DNA of 64,000 bases from Rhizobium etli CFN 42 (GCF_000092045.1 NC_007761.1:2297001-2361000), one strand, 5' to 3'; positions 38,260-50,134 are shown, counted from the first letter of the stretch. A program made the numbers and translations. The notes: generated by a model from the letters alone, not told the origin.

Positions 38260-38718
38260 CTAGCGGTTGCGTCCGCTGAGCGAGAAAACCGAGCGTATCC
38301 TGGCTGCTACATCCTCGGCCACGATGTCGTCGGCAAGTTTCGGATCGGCTGCGATACTGGTCACGTCGAAGGCGCTGACGGCGATCACCGAGCCGTCCTC
38401 GACCGAAGCCGCGTCGACGCTGATCTTGGCGACGTTGCGGTCCTTTTGGAAACCGAGGCCTTTCTGGATGGAAACCACCCGGATCGTCAGCACCACCCGC
38501 GGCAGCACGGTATCACGCACCGTGGCATTGATGGCCGCATTGACGCGGTCGTTGATCCCGGCAAGCAGCTCGGCCGGGATGTTCGGGCCGGAGAGAACGA
38601 CGGCGCTGCGCACATCATAGAGCGGCGCCGCCGGCTTGTTGGCCGAGAGGCTGACGCAGGCCGTGAGCGCGATACAGACGAGCACGGTCCGGCAAAAACA
38701 CGACCTCAGCCAATTCAT
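38260..38718 (-). CDS. Putative lipoprotein of unknown function
   Basis: A 152-residue protein with a lipoprotein signal (IALTAC, Cys21) so it should be anchored in the outer or inner membrane facing the periplasm. The mature part has alternating beta strands (PRVVLTIRVVSIQKGLGF, KISVDAASVEDGSVIAVSAF) that recall a DUF4410-like fold; this match is weak. It lies 37 bases upstream of pccB on the same strand and may be cotranscribed with it. Confidence 0.6.
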   Translation of the reverse strand: MNWLRSCFCRTVLVCIALTACVSLSANKPAAPLYDVRSAVVLSGPNIPAELLAGINDRVNAAINATVRDTVLPRVVLTIRVVSIQKGLGFQKDRNVAKISVDAASVEDGSVIAVSAFDVTSIAADPKLADDIVAEDVAARIRSVFSLSGRNR

Positions 38719-38785
38719 CGCAAAATCCCGCACCACCCTGTTGGAGTCGCAGATTTCGTCATAATGTCTGGGAAGGCAATATGTT

Positions 38786-39571
38786 TCAGGTGCTTAGGGC
38801 GAAAAAAACGTCCGCTGCTGCCTTGAACTCGGCATAGCGCTTGGCCCGTCGCTCCTCCGCTTCCTCGTCGCGTCCCCAATGCTCGATCGTCCAGTCCTCG
38901 TCGAGATGCGCAAGCGACCACACCTCTTCGACCGTTAGCCGGCCCTCGGCGAAGGCGAGTGCCAGGATCGCCGAGCCGGTCAGCGTCGTGATGGTGTGGA
39001 GCGCGGCGAGCGCCATCGGGCCCTGATGCCGCGCCAGCGTGACGCCAAAGGCTGCGGTCGCCTCGCGCGGCTGTTCGTGGTGCATCACCCCTTCAATGAG
39101 GATGAAGCGGGCGCCCAGATCATTTGCCGCCCAGTCGATAACCGGATCCCAGCGCTCCCTCTGGCGCTCGACCAGCAGTTCGGGGCCGTCTGCGCGGTAG
39201 CAAAGGAGGTCGCTCGAGGAAAAGCGCAGGATGTCTTCGAAGATCGCCTGCGCATTGGTGGCCACGCCGTCGAGCGCGGTGTTGACGAGCCGCGTCACCG
39301 GCATGGTCACGGGATCGATCTCCTGGCCTTGGGCCTGCCATTCGGCGGCGACAAGCTGTGCAAGCGCCTCTGTGGGAACGGCAAGAACCTGCCGTGCCGG
39401 CGTGCGGACCATCTTACCGTCGAGGGTGATCGCAAAACCGCCCTCGTGGTCGGCGACGGCGACCTCGGCATAGAAGCGCTTCGGCAGCGGCTTCTTCATC
39501 TGGATCTGCGCGCGGCGGATGGGATCGGGATGGCTCAGGCCTTCCGAAAGATCGTTCAGCAGATCGCGCAT
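38786..39571 (-). CDS. ATP12 family F1-ATPase assembly chaperone
   Basis: A 261-residue protein homologous to mitochondrial Atp12, the chaperone that binds the alpha subunit of F1-ATPase during assembly. The start KRFYAEVAVADHEGGFAITLDGKMVRTPAR and the block FRFSSSDLLCYRADGP (here ILRFSSSDLLCYRADGP) are hallmarks. Atp12 is conserved in Alphaproteobacteria and mitochondria. GAGGTGA precedes the ATG. It starts the downstream part of a minus-strand run behind the HAD gene. Confidence 0.92.
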   Translation of the reverse strand: MRDLLNDLSEGLSHPDPIRRAQIQMKKPLPKRFYAEVAVADHEGGFAITLDGKMVRTPARQVLAVPTEALAQLVAAEWQAQGQEIDPVTMPVTRLVNTALDGVATNAQAIFEDILRFSSSDLLCYRADGPELLVERQRERWDPVIDWAANDLGARFILIEGVMHHEQPREATAAFGVTLARHQGPMALAALHTITTLTGSAILALAFAEGRLTVEEVWSLAHLDEDWTIEHWGRDEEAEERRAKRYAEFKAAADVFFALST

Positions 39572-39580
39572 GGGCTCACC

Positions 39581-40234
39581 TCAGGAAAAATGGCGCAATA
39601 TCTCGTTCGGATGGTAGGCGATCGCATCGGCGCCGTTGGCGATCAGCTCATCCACGCTGGCATAGCCCCAGGCAACACCGATCGCTTTTGCGCCGGCAGC
39701 CTTTGCCATCTGCATATCGTAAACCGCGTCGCCAATGACAATGGTATCGGCGGCATTCATCCCGGTTTCGTCGCAGCATTCCGTCACCATGGCCGGATGC
39801 GGCTTGGAGGGGCAGTCGTCGGCGGTGCGCGCAACGACAAAATGCTGGTCGAAGCCGTGCTTCTCCATCACGAGGTTCAGCCCGCGCCGGGACTTGCCGG
39901 TCACCGCCCCGATCAGCAGGTCCTCGCGGCGGCTGATGGCGTCGATCATCTCGCGAATGCCGGGAAACAGCGGCTCTCGGTAGTCGAGATCCTGGCGAAC
40001 GACGGTAAACAGCGATTTGTAATGCGCCGTCATGTCGATGTCGTCCTGCTCGACATGCGGCCTGCCCTGCATCCGGGCGATCGCGATATCCAGCGACAGG
40101 CCGATAATGGCCTTGGTGTCGTCAAATCGAGGCTCCGCCTTCCCGAACTTCGCGAAGGTGCGGCGCATGGTTTCGTGGATTAGCCCCGCACTGTCGACCA
40201 GCGTGCCGTCGCAATCAAAAAGCGCAAGTTTCAT
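39581..40234 (-). CDS. HAD-superfamily hydrolase, phosphoglycolate-phosphatase-like
   Basis: A 217-residue HAD hydrolase with nucleophile DCDGTLVDS at the N-terminus (Asp8), the motif II/III region TGKSRRGLN and motif IV VIGDAVYDMQMAKAAGAK (IGD plus acidic pair). The small helical cap is that of subfamily IA. It may be a phosphoglycolate, sugar- or nucleotide-phosphatase. Its start codon overlaps the RluA stop by four bases, so it is translated with the pseudouridine synthase. Confidence 0.9.
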   Translation of the reverse strand: MKLALFDCDGTLVDSAGLIHETMRRTFAKFGKAEPRFDDTKAIIGLSLDIAIARMQGRPHVEQDDIDMTAHYKSLFTVVRQDLDYREPLFPGIREMIDAISRREDLLIGAVTGKSRRGLNLVMEKHGFDQHFVVARTADDCPSKPHPAMVTECCDETGMNAADTIVIGDAVYDMQMAKAAGAKAIGVAWGYASVDELIANGADAIAYHPNEILRHFS

Positions 40235-41229
40235 GCTTCATCGTCCCGGATGGGAGCTGAGTTTTCATCAAAGCCGAGCAGGTTCCAGCTCTGCACCATA
40301 TGCGGCGGCAAAGGCGCGGTGACGCGCAGCCGTCCGCCCGAGGGATGCGGGATATCGATATGGCGGGCGTGCAGATGCAGGCGCTTCTGGATGCCACCCG
40401 GAAAATCCCAGTTCGGATCATCGTCGAAATATTTGGGATCGCCGATGATCGGATGGCCGATGTGCAAGGCATGAACACGAAGCTGATGCGTGCGCCCCGT
40501 ATAGGGCTCCATTTCCAGCCATGCGAGACGCTGGGCTGCCGTCTCGACGACGCGGTAATAGGAGACGGCATGGTCAGCCCCGTCCTCGCCGTGCTTGGCA
40601 ATCCGCATCCGGTCACCATCGGCGGTCGGTTCCTTGACGAGCCAGGTCGAGATCTTGTCCTCGTGCTTGCGCGGCACGCCCTTGACCAGTGACCAGTAGG
40701 TCTTCTTGGTGTCGCGCTCGCGGAAGGCAGCCGTCAGTTTCTGGGCTGCGCCGCGGGTGCGGGCGATGACGAGAACGCCCGACGTGTCGCGGTCGAGGCG
40801 GTGGACGAGCCGCGGCTTCTCGCCCTTGGGGCTGATCCAGGCTTCGAGCATCTGGTCGATATGCCTGGCCACGCCCGAGCCGCCCTGCACCGCAAGCCCA
40901 GGCGGCTTGTTGAGAACGATCACCTTTTCGTCCTCATGCAGCACCATGCGCGACAGGAGTTCGAAATCGCTGGAATGCTTGAGATCCTTGCCGGCGATCG
41001 GCCCGGATTTCAGCTTTGCATCGACATCGAGCGGCGGCACGCGCACCATCTGGCCGGGCTGCACGCGCGCATCCGATTTGACACGGCCGCCGTCGACACG
41101 CACCTGGCCGGAGCGCAGCAGCTTCTGCAGCGGACCGAAGCCGAGCCCGGGAAAATGCACCTTGAACCAGCGATCGAGCCGCATGCCCGCCTCGTCGAGT
41201 TCAACCTTTATATGTTCTATGCCAGCCAT
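40231..41229 (-). CDS. RluA family 23S rRNA pseudouridine synthase
   Basis: A 332-residue enzyme with an N-terminal S4 RNA-binding domain (about 20-65, MRLDRWFKVHFPGL) and the RluA catalytic domain. HRLDRDTSGVLVIARTR holds the catalytic Asp. C-terminal GRTHQLRVHALHIGHPIIGD is characteristic of RluC/RluD. It isomerises specific uridines in 23S rRNA. The ATG at MAGIEHIKV is chosen over a start 11 codons earlier. It is part of a crcB-rluA-HAD minus-strand unit. Confidence 0.93.
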   Translation of the reverse strand: MAGIEHIKVELDEAGMRLDRWFKVHFPGLGFGPLQKLLRSGQVRVDGGRVKSDARVQPGQMVRVPPLDVDAKLKSGPIAGKDLKHSSDFELLSRMVLHEDEKVIVLNKPPGLAVQGGSGVARHIDQMLEAWISPKGEKPRLVHRLDRDTSGVLVIARTRGAAQKLTAAFRERDTKKTYWSLVKGVPRKHEDKISTWLVKEPTADGDRMRIAKHGEDGADHAVSYYRVVETAAQRLAWLEMEPYTGRTHQLRVHALHIGHPIIGDPKYFDDDPNWDFPGGIQKRLHLHARHIDIPHPSGGRLRVTAPLPPHMVQSWNLLGFDENSAPIRDDEA

Positions 41230-41316
41230 GAATAGTCTTTCGGAAATTGCAGCGCGGGCCAAGCCGGCGTTCTTGCCGCAGCCTTAGAGCATTTTCATGC
41301 AAAACGGAAACCGGAA

Positions 41317-41694
41317 TCAGACCAAAGCGCGCATGATGGCGAGGCCCGCGAACACTGCCGCCATCGAAAGGCCGACGCTGGCTGCTATGTAGATGCCGCC
41401 GGCGACCGCCTCGCCTCGTTCGAAGAGCGAGATGGCGTCGAGTGAGAAAGCCGAGAAGGTGGTGAAGCCGCCGAGAAAACCGGTGATCAGCAGCAGGCGC
41501 AGTTCCACCGATGCGTTGAACTTCCGCGTGACCAGTTCGGCAAAGACACCGATGACGAAGCAGCCGACGACATTGACGGCGAGAGTCCCCCAGGGAAAGG
41601 CGGGCCCCATGAGCCTCAGCGCCCATTGGCCGACAAAATATCTGAGGACGGAACCGATGGCGCCGCCGACGGCGACGAGGAGAGCCTGGATCAT
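41317..41694 (-). CDS. crcB: Fluoride efflux transporter CrcB (Fluc)
   Basis: A 125-residue fluoride channel with four transmembrane helices. GAIGSVLRYFVGQW (about 10-23), WGTLAVNVVGCFVIGV (asparagine of the polar track) and TGFLGGFTTFSAFSLD (phenylalanine box region) are diagnostic. It dimerises to export fluoride. I looked for the fluoride (crcB-motif) riboswitch in its 120-base leader and did not find the conserved core. Confidence 0.93.
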   Translation of the reverse strand: MIQALLVAVGGAIGSVLRYFVGQWALRLMGPAFPWGTLAVNVVGCFVIGVFAELVTRKFNASVELRLLLITGFLGGFTTFSAFSLDAISLFERGEAVAGGIYIAASVGLSMAAVFAGLAIMRALV

Positions 41695-41814
41695 GGGCGG
41701 GATATCCGAGTTCGAGAGCGCATCCGATCGTGACGGACTAAATTCTTTAAATTCAGTAAAATGCCAGCGACTTTCTTATGCCCGCGCAAAGATCCTGTTC
41801 GATACTGTGCCGGC

Positions 41815-42081
41815 ATGACCCAGCTCCTGTCCATTTCGGCAAGCACCGCCGCCATCGCCCTGGAAACGCTGAGAATACCGCAGCGCGTCGCCACGAGCAC
41901 CGCCGCCCGCGATGCGCGCCGTCTCGCCGACCGACAGTTGAAGGCCGAAGGCAGCGAGGGAATCGACGATCCCGCCAGCATCATCCAGTCGACCGAAGTG
42001 GCGCTCGACCTGATGGAGAAGGGCAACCGTCAGCCGCAGGCCGGCCTCAAGCAGGCGCTGCAGTCCTACGAAGACGTCTAG
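41815..42081 (+). CDS. Small conserved hypothetical protein
   Basis: An 88-residue hydrophilic protein (MTQLLSISASTAAIALETLRIP start). A Thr/Ala/Arg-rich middle and helical ending EVALDLMEKGNRQPQAGLKQALQSYEDV are visible but no domain is recognised. An earlier in-frame ATG lies 18 codons upstream. A shared bidirectional terminator lies immediately after the stop. Function unknown. Confidence 0.5.
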   Translation: MTQLLSISASTAAIALETLRIPQRVATSTAARDARRLADRQLKAEGSEGIDDPASIIQSTEVALDLMEKGNRQPQAGLKQALQSYEDV

Positions 42082-42098
42082 GTAATCGCCTTTCCGCT

Positions 42099-42135
42099 GA
42101 AAAGCCCGCATTGCGATCCGCATTGCGGGCTTTTC
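42099..42135. terminator. Bidirectional terminator
   Basis: GAAAAGCCCGCA (42099-42110) pairs with TGCGGGCTTTTC (42124-42135); each side carries an A/T run, so it ends both the 88-residue gene and the converging copper-protein gene. Confidence 0.8.
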
Positions 42136-42153
42136 GGTTTAGCGAGTCAGAGC

Positions 42154-43197
42154 TTACTTGCCCTGAGCCGAAAGCACTTGCAGCGCCAGATCCACCTTGC
42201 CTGTTTTCTCGAAGGTCAGCGTCACCGGCACCGTGTCGCCCTGCTTGAACGGCGTCTTCACCTTCTGGAACATCAGATGCAGGTTGCCAGGCTCGAGCTT
42301 TAGGGTCCCGCCCGCGGCAATGGCGACGCCATCCTTCAGCTGGCGCATCCGCATGACATTGTCCTTCGTAGCCATCTCGTGAATCTGAACCTCACCGGCC
42401 ACCGGGGAAGACACCGATACCAGGCGATCATCCGTCTTGCCGTTGTTCTTCACCGTGAAAAAGCCGCCGCCGACCGGCTGGCCGGGCAGCATCGCCTTGG
42501 CGAAGGCGCCGGAGATTTCAAGGTCGCCGGCCCTGACCGTATCCCCGCCCGGCGACGCAGCCCCCATGGCGGACATGTCCATGCCGGCTTTGCCGGTCGT
42601 GTCCATGCCGGCTTTGCCGGTCGCGTCCATGCCGGGCATGCTCATCCCAGCCATGTCGTCATGGTCGTGGCCATGATCTTCGCCGGCAACGACTTTCAGC
42701 AGCGGTGCCGGGCTTTTCAGCTCATGCGCATCGCCGCCAGCCGTTGCCACCTGATCCCAGGCCGTGACCGCATCGCCGCAGAGCTGCGTCACCGGAAAGG
42801 CAAGCGAGCTGCCGGCTTCGACGTCCGAAACCTTCCCCTGGATGACGAAGGTATCGTAGAAATCATCAGAAAGATTGCCGTTCTTCCACCGGATCTCGAC
42901 GGCGCCCGTCTTCACCTTGTCGCCATGATTGTCGTAGGTCTTCTGGTAGTCGCCCTTGATCACTTCGAGCTCCCAGCCGGCCTTTGGCTGCGGCTTGGCG
43001 AAGACGAAACCTTCCGGCAGTTTCACCCGCACTTCGGTGGTCGCCTTGCCATCGCAGCCATGCGGCACCTGCAGCGTGGCGAGAAACGTGGTGTCCAGCG
43101 GCACCTCGCGGTCGAGGAAGCTGACATGCGCCTCGGCGCCGGCGAAGGCGGTTGCGGAAAGAACCGCGGCAAGCGCGAAAGTCTTGATTGTTTTCAT
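42154..43197 (-). CDS. YcnI-PCuAC copper-binding fusion protein
   Basis: A 347-residue periplasmic protein with three parts. Residues 1-23 are a signal peptide, leaving His24 at the mature N-terminus, as in DUF1775/YcnI copper(II) proteins. Residues 24-170 are that YcnI domain. Residues 173-215 form a His/Met-rich linker with repeated GMD(A/T)TGKA units. Residues 220-347 are a PCu(A)C copper chaperone domain with His273, Met282/Met284, His307 and Met309 as ligands. It should carry copper to cytochrome oxidase CuA or sequester it. It follows a DUF2946-like gene. Confidence 0.92.
   Translation of the reverse strand: MKTIKTFALAAVLSATAFAGAEAHVSFLDREVPLDTTFLATLQVPHGCDGKATTEVRVKLPEGFVFAKPQPKAGWELEVIKGDYQKTYDNHGDKVKTGAVEIRWKNGNLSDDFYDTFVIQGKVSDVEAGSSLAFPVTQLCGDAVTAWDQVATAGGDAHELKSPAPLLKVVAGEDHGHDHDDMAGMSMPGMDATGKAGMDTTGKAGMDMSAMGAASPGGDTVRAGDLEISGAFAKAMLPGQPVGGGFFTVKNNGKTDDRLVSVSSPVAGEVQIHEMATKDNVMRMRQLKDGVAIAAGGTLKLEPGNLHLMFQKVKTPFKQGDTVPVTLTFEKTGKVDLALQVLSAQGK
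42574..42640. repeat. 24-bp tandem repeat in copper linker
   Basis: About 2.4 copies of a 24-base unit (core CCATGCCGGCTTTGCCGG) encode the GMDxTGKA octapeptide repeats of the His/Met-rich linker. Copy number could vary between strains by slipped pairing. Confidence 0.7.
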
Positions 43198-43269
43198 CGG
43201 ATATCTCCTCGCCGGCCGCGATCTTCTTTGGGCGAACCGGCATTCTGCGTCTTAGGTTGCGGAGGCAGA

Positions 43270-43650
43270 TCAGATGAGGGAAGGAGGCGCACGCGAATTT
43301 GCCCGGCTGACGGCGCTGACGCCAGCGACTGCTGCGGCCTCGATCGGGGCATTGGCGAGCGAGGCGAGCTTGCGCTCGAGCCACGAACACGCTTCCGGTA
43401 TCGGCAGAATCACCGACGCAGACAGTCGGCAGGCTTCGCAATTCGGCTTGAAACCGACAGTCGTGCCTTCGGCCTCCTTCACGGTGACGCAGAGCGAGGC
43501 AAAGGTGCCATCCGGCAGCATGTGGGCCGCGGCATCATAACCATCGGAAGCGATAGCCTGCGGTGCTTGATGGACGAATCCGAGCAAAAGCAGGCCCAAG
43601 GCGCAAAGCATGCGCAGCAAGAACGTCGCTTTCAGTCCTGTCCGCCGCAT
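43270..43650 (-). CDS. DUF2946-like membrane/periplasmic protein
   Basis: A 126-residue protein with an N-terminal hydrophobic helix (FLLRMLCALGLLLLGFVHQAPQ) and, near residue 70, the CEACRLSASVILP motif of DUF2946-type proteins; the first CxxC-type cysteine pair (NCEAC) is probably a metal site. DUF2946 genes are often next to copper chaperones, as here, 72 bp upstream of the YcnI-PCuAC gene on the same strand. A copper-related role is inferred from context. Confidence 0.75.
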   Translation of the reverse strand: MRRTGLKATFLLRMLCALGLLLLGFVHQAPQAIASDGYDAAAHMLPDGTFASLCVTVKEAEGTTVGFKPNCEACRLSASVILPIPEACSWLERKLASLANAPIEAAAVAGVSAVSRANSRAPPSLI

Positions 43651-43812
43651 GAGATCCCCTTCACCACCATGTCGCGATAGCCCGTTTCCGCGCGGATTGC
43701 AAAAGCAGATTTGCCGCAGATCGTGCCCTTCCCTGACTATGGCGACAAAAATTTGTCAGGTCACGACATTTGGCCTTGCCAAGCGCTGCGCTCGCCGGAT
43801 AATTGCGGCCAA

Positions 43813-43980
43813 CCCTGTTGGGAGAATCCGGTGCTTTCGCCACCGGTGCCGAAGGAGCAACCGCCCCGGAAACTCTCAGGCCAAAGGACCAGCAAGGGGC
43901 AGACGGAACTCTGGAGAGAAGCGTTCTCGAAACGCTCGCCGAAGGGATAACAATCTCAGGCGTCAAGGACAGAGGGGGCT
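43813..43980 (+). promoter_or_regulatory. Tandem glycine riboswitch
   Basis: Two consecutive glycine aptamers. The first contains GGGAGAA, GGTGCCGAAGGAGCAACC, ACTCTCAGGC and AGGACC, the second GGAGAGAAGC, TCGCCGAAGGGATAAC, ATCTCAGGCG and AAGGACAGAGG. The pair matches the conserved purine-rich cores of glycine riboswitches, with the short linker between aptamers. It lies upstream of gcvT and would turn on gcvTHP when glycine is abundant. No obvious intrinsic terminator was seen, so control may be at translation initiation near the GGAGG site. Confidence 0.95.
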
Positions 43981-44058
43981 CAGAAGAGAAGCGCGCAGCC
44001 GCGCCTTCAGATTTGAGCCCGCGCCTTCGCAACGAGGCGCAAACCCCGGAGGCGTCGT

Positions 44059-45195
44059 TTGGACGATACTGCTGCCCTCAAGAAAACCCCGCTGCATGCC
44101 CTGCATCTCCAGCTCGGCGCCCGAATGGTGCCGTTTGCCGGTTATGACATGCCGGTGCAATATCCCGCCGGCGTCATGAAGGAACATCTTCACACCCGCA
44201 CCGAGGCCGGCCTCTTCGACGTCTCCCATATGGGCCAGGTCATCGTGAAGGCGAAGTCGGGCCACTATGAGGATGCGGCGCTGGCGCTCGAAAGCCTGGT
44301 TCCGGTCGACATCCTCGGCCTTGCCGAAGGCCGTCAGCGCTACGGCTTCTTCACCGACGACACCGGGGGCATTCTTGACGATCTGATGATCACCCATCTC
44401 GACGACCATCTCTTTGTCGTCGTCAACGCCTCCTGCAAGGATGCTGACCTCGCCCATTTGCGCGCCCATATCAGCGACCAGTGCGACATCACCCTCCTGA
44501 ACCGCGCCTTGATCGCGCTGCAGGGGCCGCGCGCGGTCGAGGTTCTCGCCGAACTCTGGGCCGATGTCGCGGCGATGAAATTCATGGATGTGCGCCACTG
44601 CCGCCTGCACGACGTTTCCTGTCTGGTCTCGCGCTCCGGCTATAGCGGCGAGGACGGCTTCGAAATCTCCGTCCCGGCGGACAAGGCCGAGGATGTCGCC
44701 ATGCGGTTGCTCGAACATCCCGACGTCCAGGCGATCGGCCTCGGTGCCCGTGACTCGCTGCGTTTGGAAGCGGGCCTCTGCCTTTATGGCAACGACATCG
44801 ACACCACCACCTCGCCGGTCGAGGCCGCACTCGAATGGGCAATGCCGAAGGCGCGCCGCGCCGGCGGCGCCCGCGCCGGCGGTTTTCCCGGCTCCGGCCG
44901 CATTCTCTCCGAACTCGAAAACGGCGCCGCCCGCCGCCGTGTCGGCCTGAAGCCGGAAGGCAAGGCGCCGGTGCGCGGCCATGCTAGGCTCTATGCCGAT
45001 GCCGAGGGCCAGACTGAAATCGGCGAAGTCACCTCGGGCGGCTTCGGCCCCAGCGTCGATGGTCCCGTCGCCATGGGCTACGTGCCGGTCTCTCATGCGG
45101 CGCCCGGCACGCTCATCTACGCCGAAGTGCGGGGCAAGTATCTGCCCGTCACCATCAGCGCCCTGCCCTTCATCACACCGACCTACAAACGATAA
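44059..45195 (+). CDS. gcvT: Aminomethyltransferase (glycine cleavage T-protein)
   Basis: A 378-residue T-protein that moves the aminomethyl group from the H-protein lipoate to tetrahydrofolate, releasing ammonia. Conserved parts: [41 protein letters not shown] region (in segments), [14 protein letters not shown] and [12 protein letters not shown] near residue 240. The start is TTG with GGAGG seven bases before it; no good ATG exists upstream, and the next ATG would cut conserved sequence. It is the first gene after the glycine riboswitch. Confidence 0.95.
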   Translation: MDDTAALKKTPLHALHLQLGARMVPFAGYDMPVQYPAGVMKEHLHTRTEAGLFDVSHMGQVIVKAKSGHYEDAALALESLVPVDILGLAEGRQRYGFFTDDTGGILDDLMITHLDDHLFVVVNASCKDADLAHLRAHISDQCDITLLNRALIALQGPRAVEVLAELWADVAAMKFMDVRHCRLHDVSCLVSRSGYSGEDGFEISVPADKAEDVAMRLLEHPDVQAIGLGARDSLRLEAGLCLYGNDIDTTTSPVEAALEWAMPKARRAGGARAGGFPGSGRILSELENGAARRRVGLKPEGKAPVRGHARLYADAEGQTEIGEVTSGGFGPSVDGPVAMGYVPVSHAAPGTLIYAEVRGKYLPVTISALPFITPTYKR

Positions 45196-45217
45196 GGCAT
45201 TCCAGAGAGGACGACCA

Positions 45218-45579
45218 ATGCTGAAATTTACCGAAGAACACGAATGGCTGAAGATCGAAGGCGACGTCGCGACGGTTGGCATCACCAATTATGCCGTTGA
45301 TCAGCTCGGCGACCTGGTTTTCGTCGAACTGCCGGAAGTCGGCGCGACCTTCTCGAAGAACGGTAATGCCGCGACCGTCGAATCGGTCAAGGCCGCTTCG
45401 GACGTCTATTGTCCGCTTGACGGCGAGATCACCGAGGTCAATCCGGCCATCGTTGCCGATCCGTCACTGGTCAATTCCGATCCTCAAGGCGCCGGCTGGT
45501 TCTTCAAGCTGAAGCTTGCCAATCCCGCGGACGCCGATGGCCTGCTCGACGAGGCGGCCTATAAGGAGCTCACCGCGTA

Positions 45580-45580
<1 letters not shown>
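45218..45580 (+). CDS. gcvH: Glycine cleavage H-protein
   Basis: A 120-residue lipoyl carrier. Lys58 in TVESVKAAS is the lipoylation site and the start [22 protein letters not shown] is typical. It shuttles the aminomethyl intermediate between P-, T- and L-proteins. The stop TAA shares its last base with the gcvP start. AGAGAGG precedes the ATG. Overlapping longer frames run in from gcvT but are not real. Confidence 0.96.
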
Positions 45581-48444
<2,864 letters not shown>

Positions 48445-48457
48445 CAGCAATTGCACG

Positions 48458-48482
48458 GCCCTCCCGCACCGTTCGGGAGGGC
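48458..48482 (+). terminator. Hairpin downstream of gcvP
   Basis: GCCCTCCCG (48458-48466) pairs with CGGGAGGGC (48474-48482), a 9-bp GC-rich stem with a seven-base loop. It lacks a strong T-run; terminator or 3'-end stabilising function is likely. Confidence 0.6.
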
Positions 48483-48650
48483 TAACACGCCGCCTTGCGC
48501 AGGTTGAAACCGGCGCAATGAACCAATGCACCTTTGACGCCATTGGATTCAAATTTAACCTTTCTTAGCAAGTCTCTGTTAGCAATTCAAAATAGGCAGT
48601 TTTCCATACCGAAAACATCGCCGTTGATCTTTTTTTGCGTGCAGGTTCTT

Positions 48651-49691
48651 ATGCGTTCATCGGCTGTATCAGCAATTCTCCTCGCCGCCGTGATCCTGTC
48701 GGGATGCTCCACGAGCTCTGGCGCCGAAGACGTGCTCACCCCTGTACCGTCCAAGGAAACCACAAACGCCATCGCGAAGCCGAGCGGTCCGATACCGGCC
48801 GCCGCCGTTGGCGACGCCGCCCCGCAGGCAAGCCCGCCGCAGGAAGCATTGAGCTGGACGGGACCGGTTCCGGAACCTCAGGCGCTGGTGCCGGCGGAAA
48901 GACCGGTCGGCATGCCGATGCCGACGGAAAGGCCGGTTGCGATGTTGATGCCCGCCAATCCGGGGATTGACCCGGATCCAGGCCCGAAATCACCGACACG
49001 CTCGCGGATTTATAGCCACCGCTTCCGCGACGCCAAGCCCATCAACTTCGGCAGGACGTCACCGCGTAAACTTGCCGTGCATGGCGTCGACGTCTCGCGC
49101 TGGCAGGGCGAGATCGATTGGGAAACTCTCAGGCAGCAGGGGGCGAACTTCGTCTACATCAAGGCGACGGATGGCGGCGATCACCTCGATCCGATGTTCA
49201 GGAAGAACTGGCGCCGCGCCAAGGAAGCCGGCCTGAAACACGGCGCCTATCACTTCTTCTACTGGTGCCGGACGGCCGGCGAACAGGCCGACTGGTTCAT
49301 CCGCAACGTTCCGAAGGAAGCCAACGCGCTTCCGCCGGTAATCGATGTCGAGTGGAACGGCGAATCGAGCTGCAAGCGGCGCATTTCCCCCGCCCGCGTC
49401 CGGGAAAAGATGCAAGTCTTCATGGACAAGCTCGAGCGTCATTACGGTCAGCGCCCGATCATCTACACGGCACCGGATTTCTACCGCGACAATTTAAAGG
49501 GCCAGATGCTCGACTATCCCTTCTGGCTGCGCTCGGTCGCCGCCCACCCCTCCAAGGTCTATCCCGGCCGCAAGTGGCTGTTCTGGCAATATTCCGGCTC
49601 CGGCCTCTCCGACGGCGTCGACGGCAAGATCGACCTCAACGTCTTCAACGGCAGCGAAAGCGACTGGCACGATTGGGTGGCGTCGCGATAG
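48651..49691 (+). CDS. GH25 lysozyme-like lipoprotein
   Basis: A 346-residue protein: lipoprotein signal with lipobox LSGC (Cys19), a long Pro/Ala-rich linker (20-135) and a C-terminal GH25 (Chalaropsis-type muramidase) domain with HGVDVSRWQG and VIDVEW, which hold catalytic Asp and Glu residues. It should cleave peptidoglycan or act at the outer membrane face. A longer upstream frame starts at 48534 but lacks a lipobox-compatible start. Likely monocistronic. Confidence 0.88.
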   Translation: MRSSAVSAILLAAVILSGCSTSSGAEDVLTPVPSKETTNAIAKPSGPIPAAAVGDAAPQASPPQEALSWTGPVPEPQALVPAERPVGMPMPTERPVAMLMPANPGIDPDPGPKSPTRSRIYSHRFRDAKPINFGRTSPRKLAVHGVDVSRWQGEIDWETLRQQGANFVYIKATDGGDHLDPMFRKNWRRAKEAGLKHGAYHFFYWCRTAGEQADWFIRNVPKEANALPPVIDVEWNGESSCKRRISPARVREKMQVFMDKLERHYGQRPIIYTAPDFYRDNLKGQMLDYPFWLRSVAAHPSKVYPGRKWLFWQYSGSGLSDGVDGKIDLNVFNGSESDWHDWVASR

Positions 49692-49828
49692 CAAAGGCCT
49701 TTCGCGCCAATCCGAAACAGGCGGAACGGCGGAAAGCCCACCCCGTAGGCCTTTGCTAACGCAACGCCTTCAGCATTCCCTAAATGCTCGGAGGTAAAAG
49801 GGGATCATCCAGTTCTGGGAAACGGCTG

Positions 49829-50134
49829 ATGAGCATATCCGGCATTACCAACATTGCTCTTTCGGGCGTGCGGGCACAGACAACGCGGGTCGGCGCGATC
49901 GCCAACAACGTCGCAAATAGCAGCACGCCTGACTACGCAAGGCTGAACACCAGCCTCACCACTGTCGCATCAGGCGGCGTCCAGGCGACCGGCAACCCGA
50001 CGGCGTCGGACGTCGACCCGGCCACCGAACTGACCAACCTTCTCGAAGCCGAACAGAGCTACAAGGCGAACGCCACGGTCTTCGAGACCGGCGCCGACAT
50101 GTGGGAAATGCTGATGAGCATTAAGCGCGACTGA
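49829..50134 (+). CDS. Flagellar-rod-like small protein
   Basis: A 101-residue protein with the flagellar basal-body rod N-terminal helix (MSISGITNIALSGVRAQTTRVGAIANNVANSSTPDYAR) and the C-terminal heptad LEAEQSYKANATVFETGADMWEML typical of FlgC/FlgF-type Flg_bbr_C. It is too short for FlgC (~130) or FlgF and lacks a middle domain, and no other flagellar genes are near. It may be an orphan paralogue, exported by another route, or a rod-mimic. ATG chosen at 49829. Confidence 0.75.
   Translation: MSISGITNIALSGVRAQTTRVGAIANNVANSSTPDYARLNTSLTTVASGGVQATGNPTASDVDPATELTNLLEAEQSYKANATVFETGADMWEMLMSIKRD

Noticed and set aside
41695..41815. Fluoride riboswitch upstream of crcB
   Set aside because: The conserved core of the crcB motif was not found by eye.
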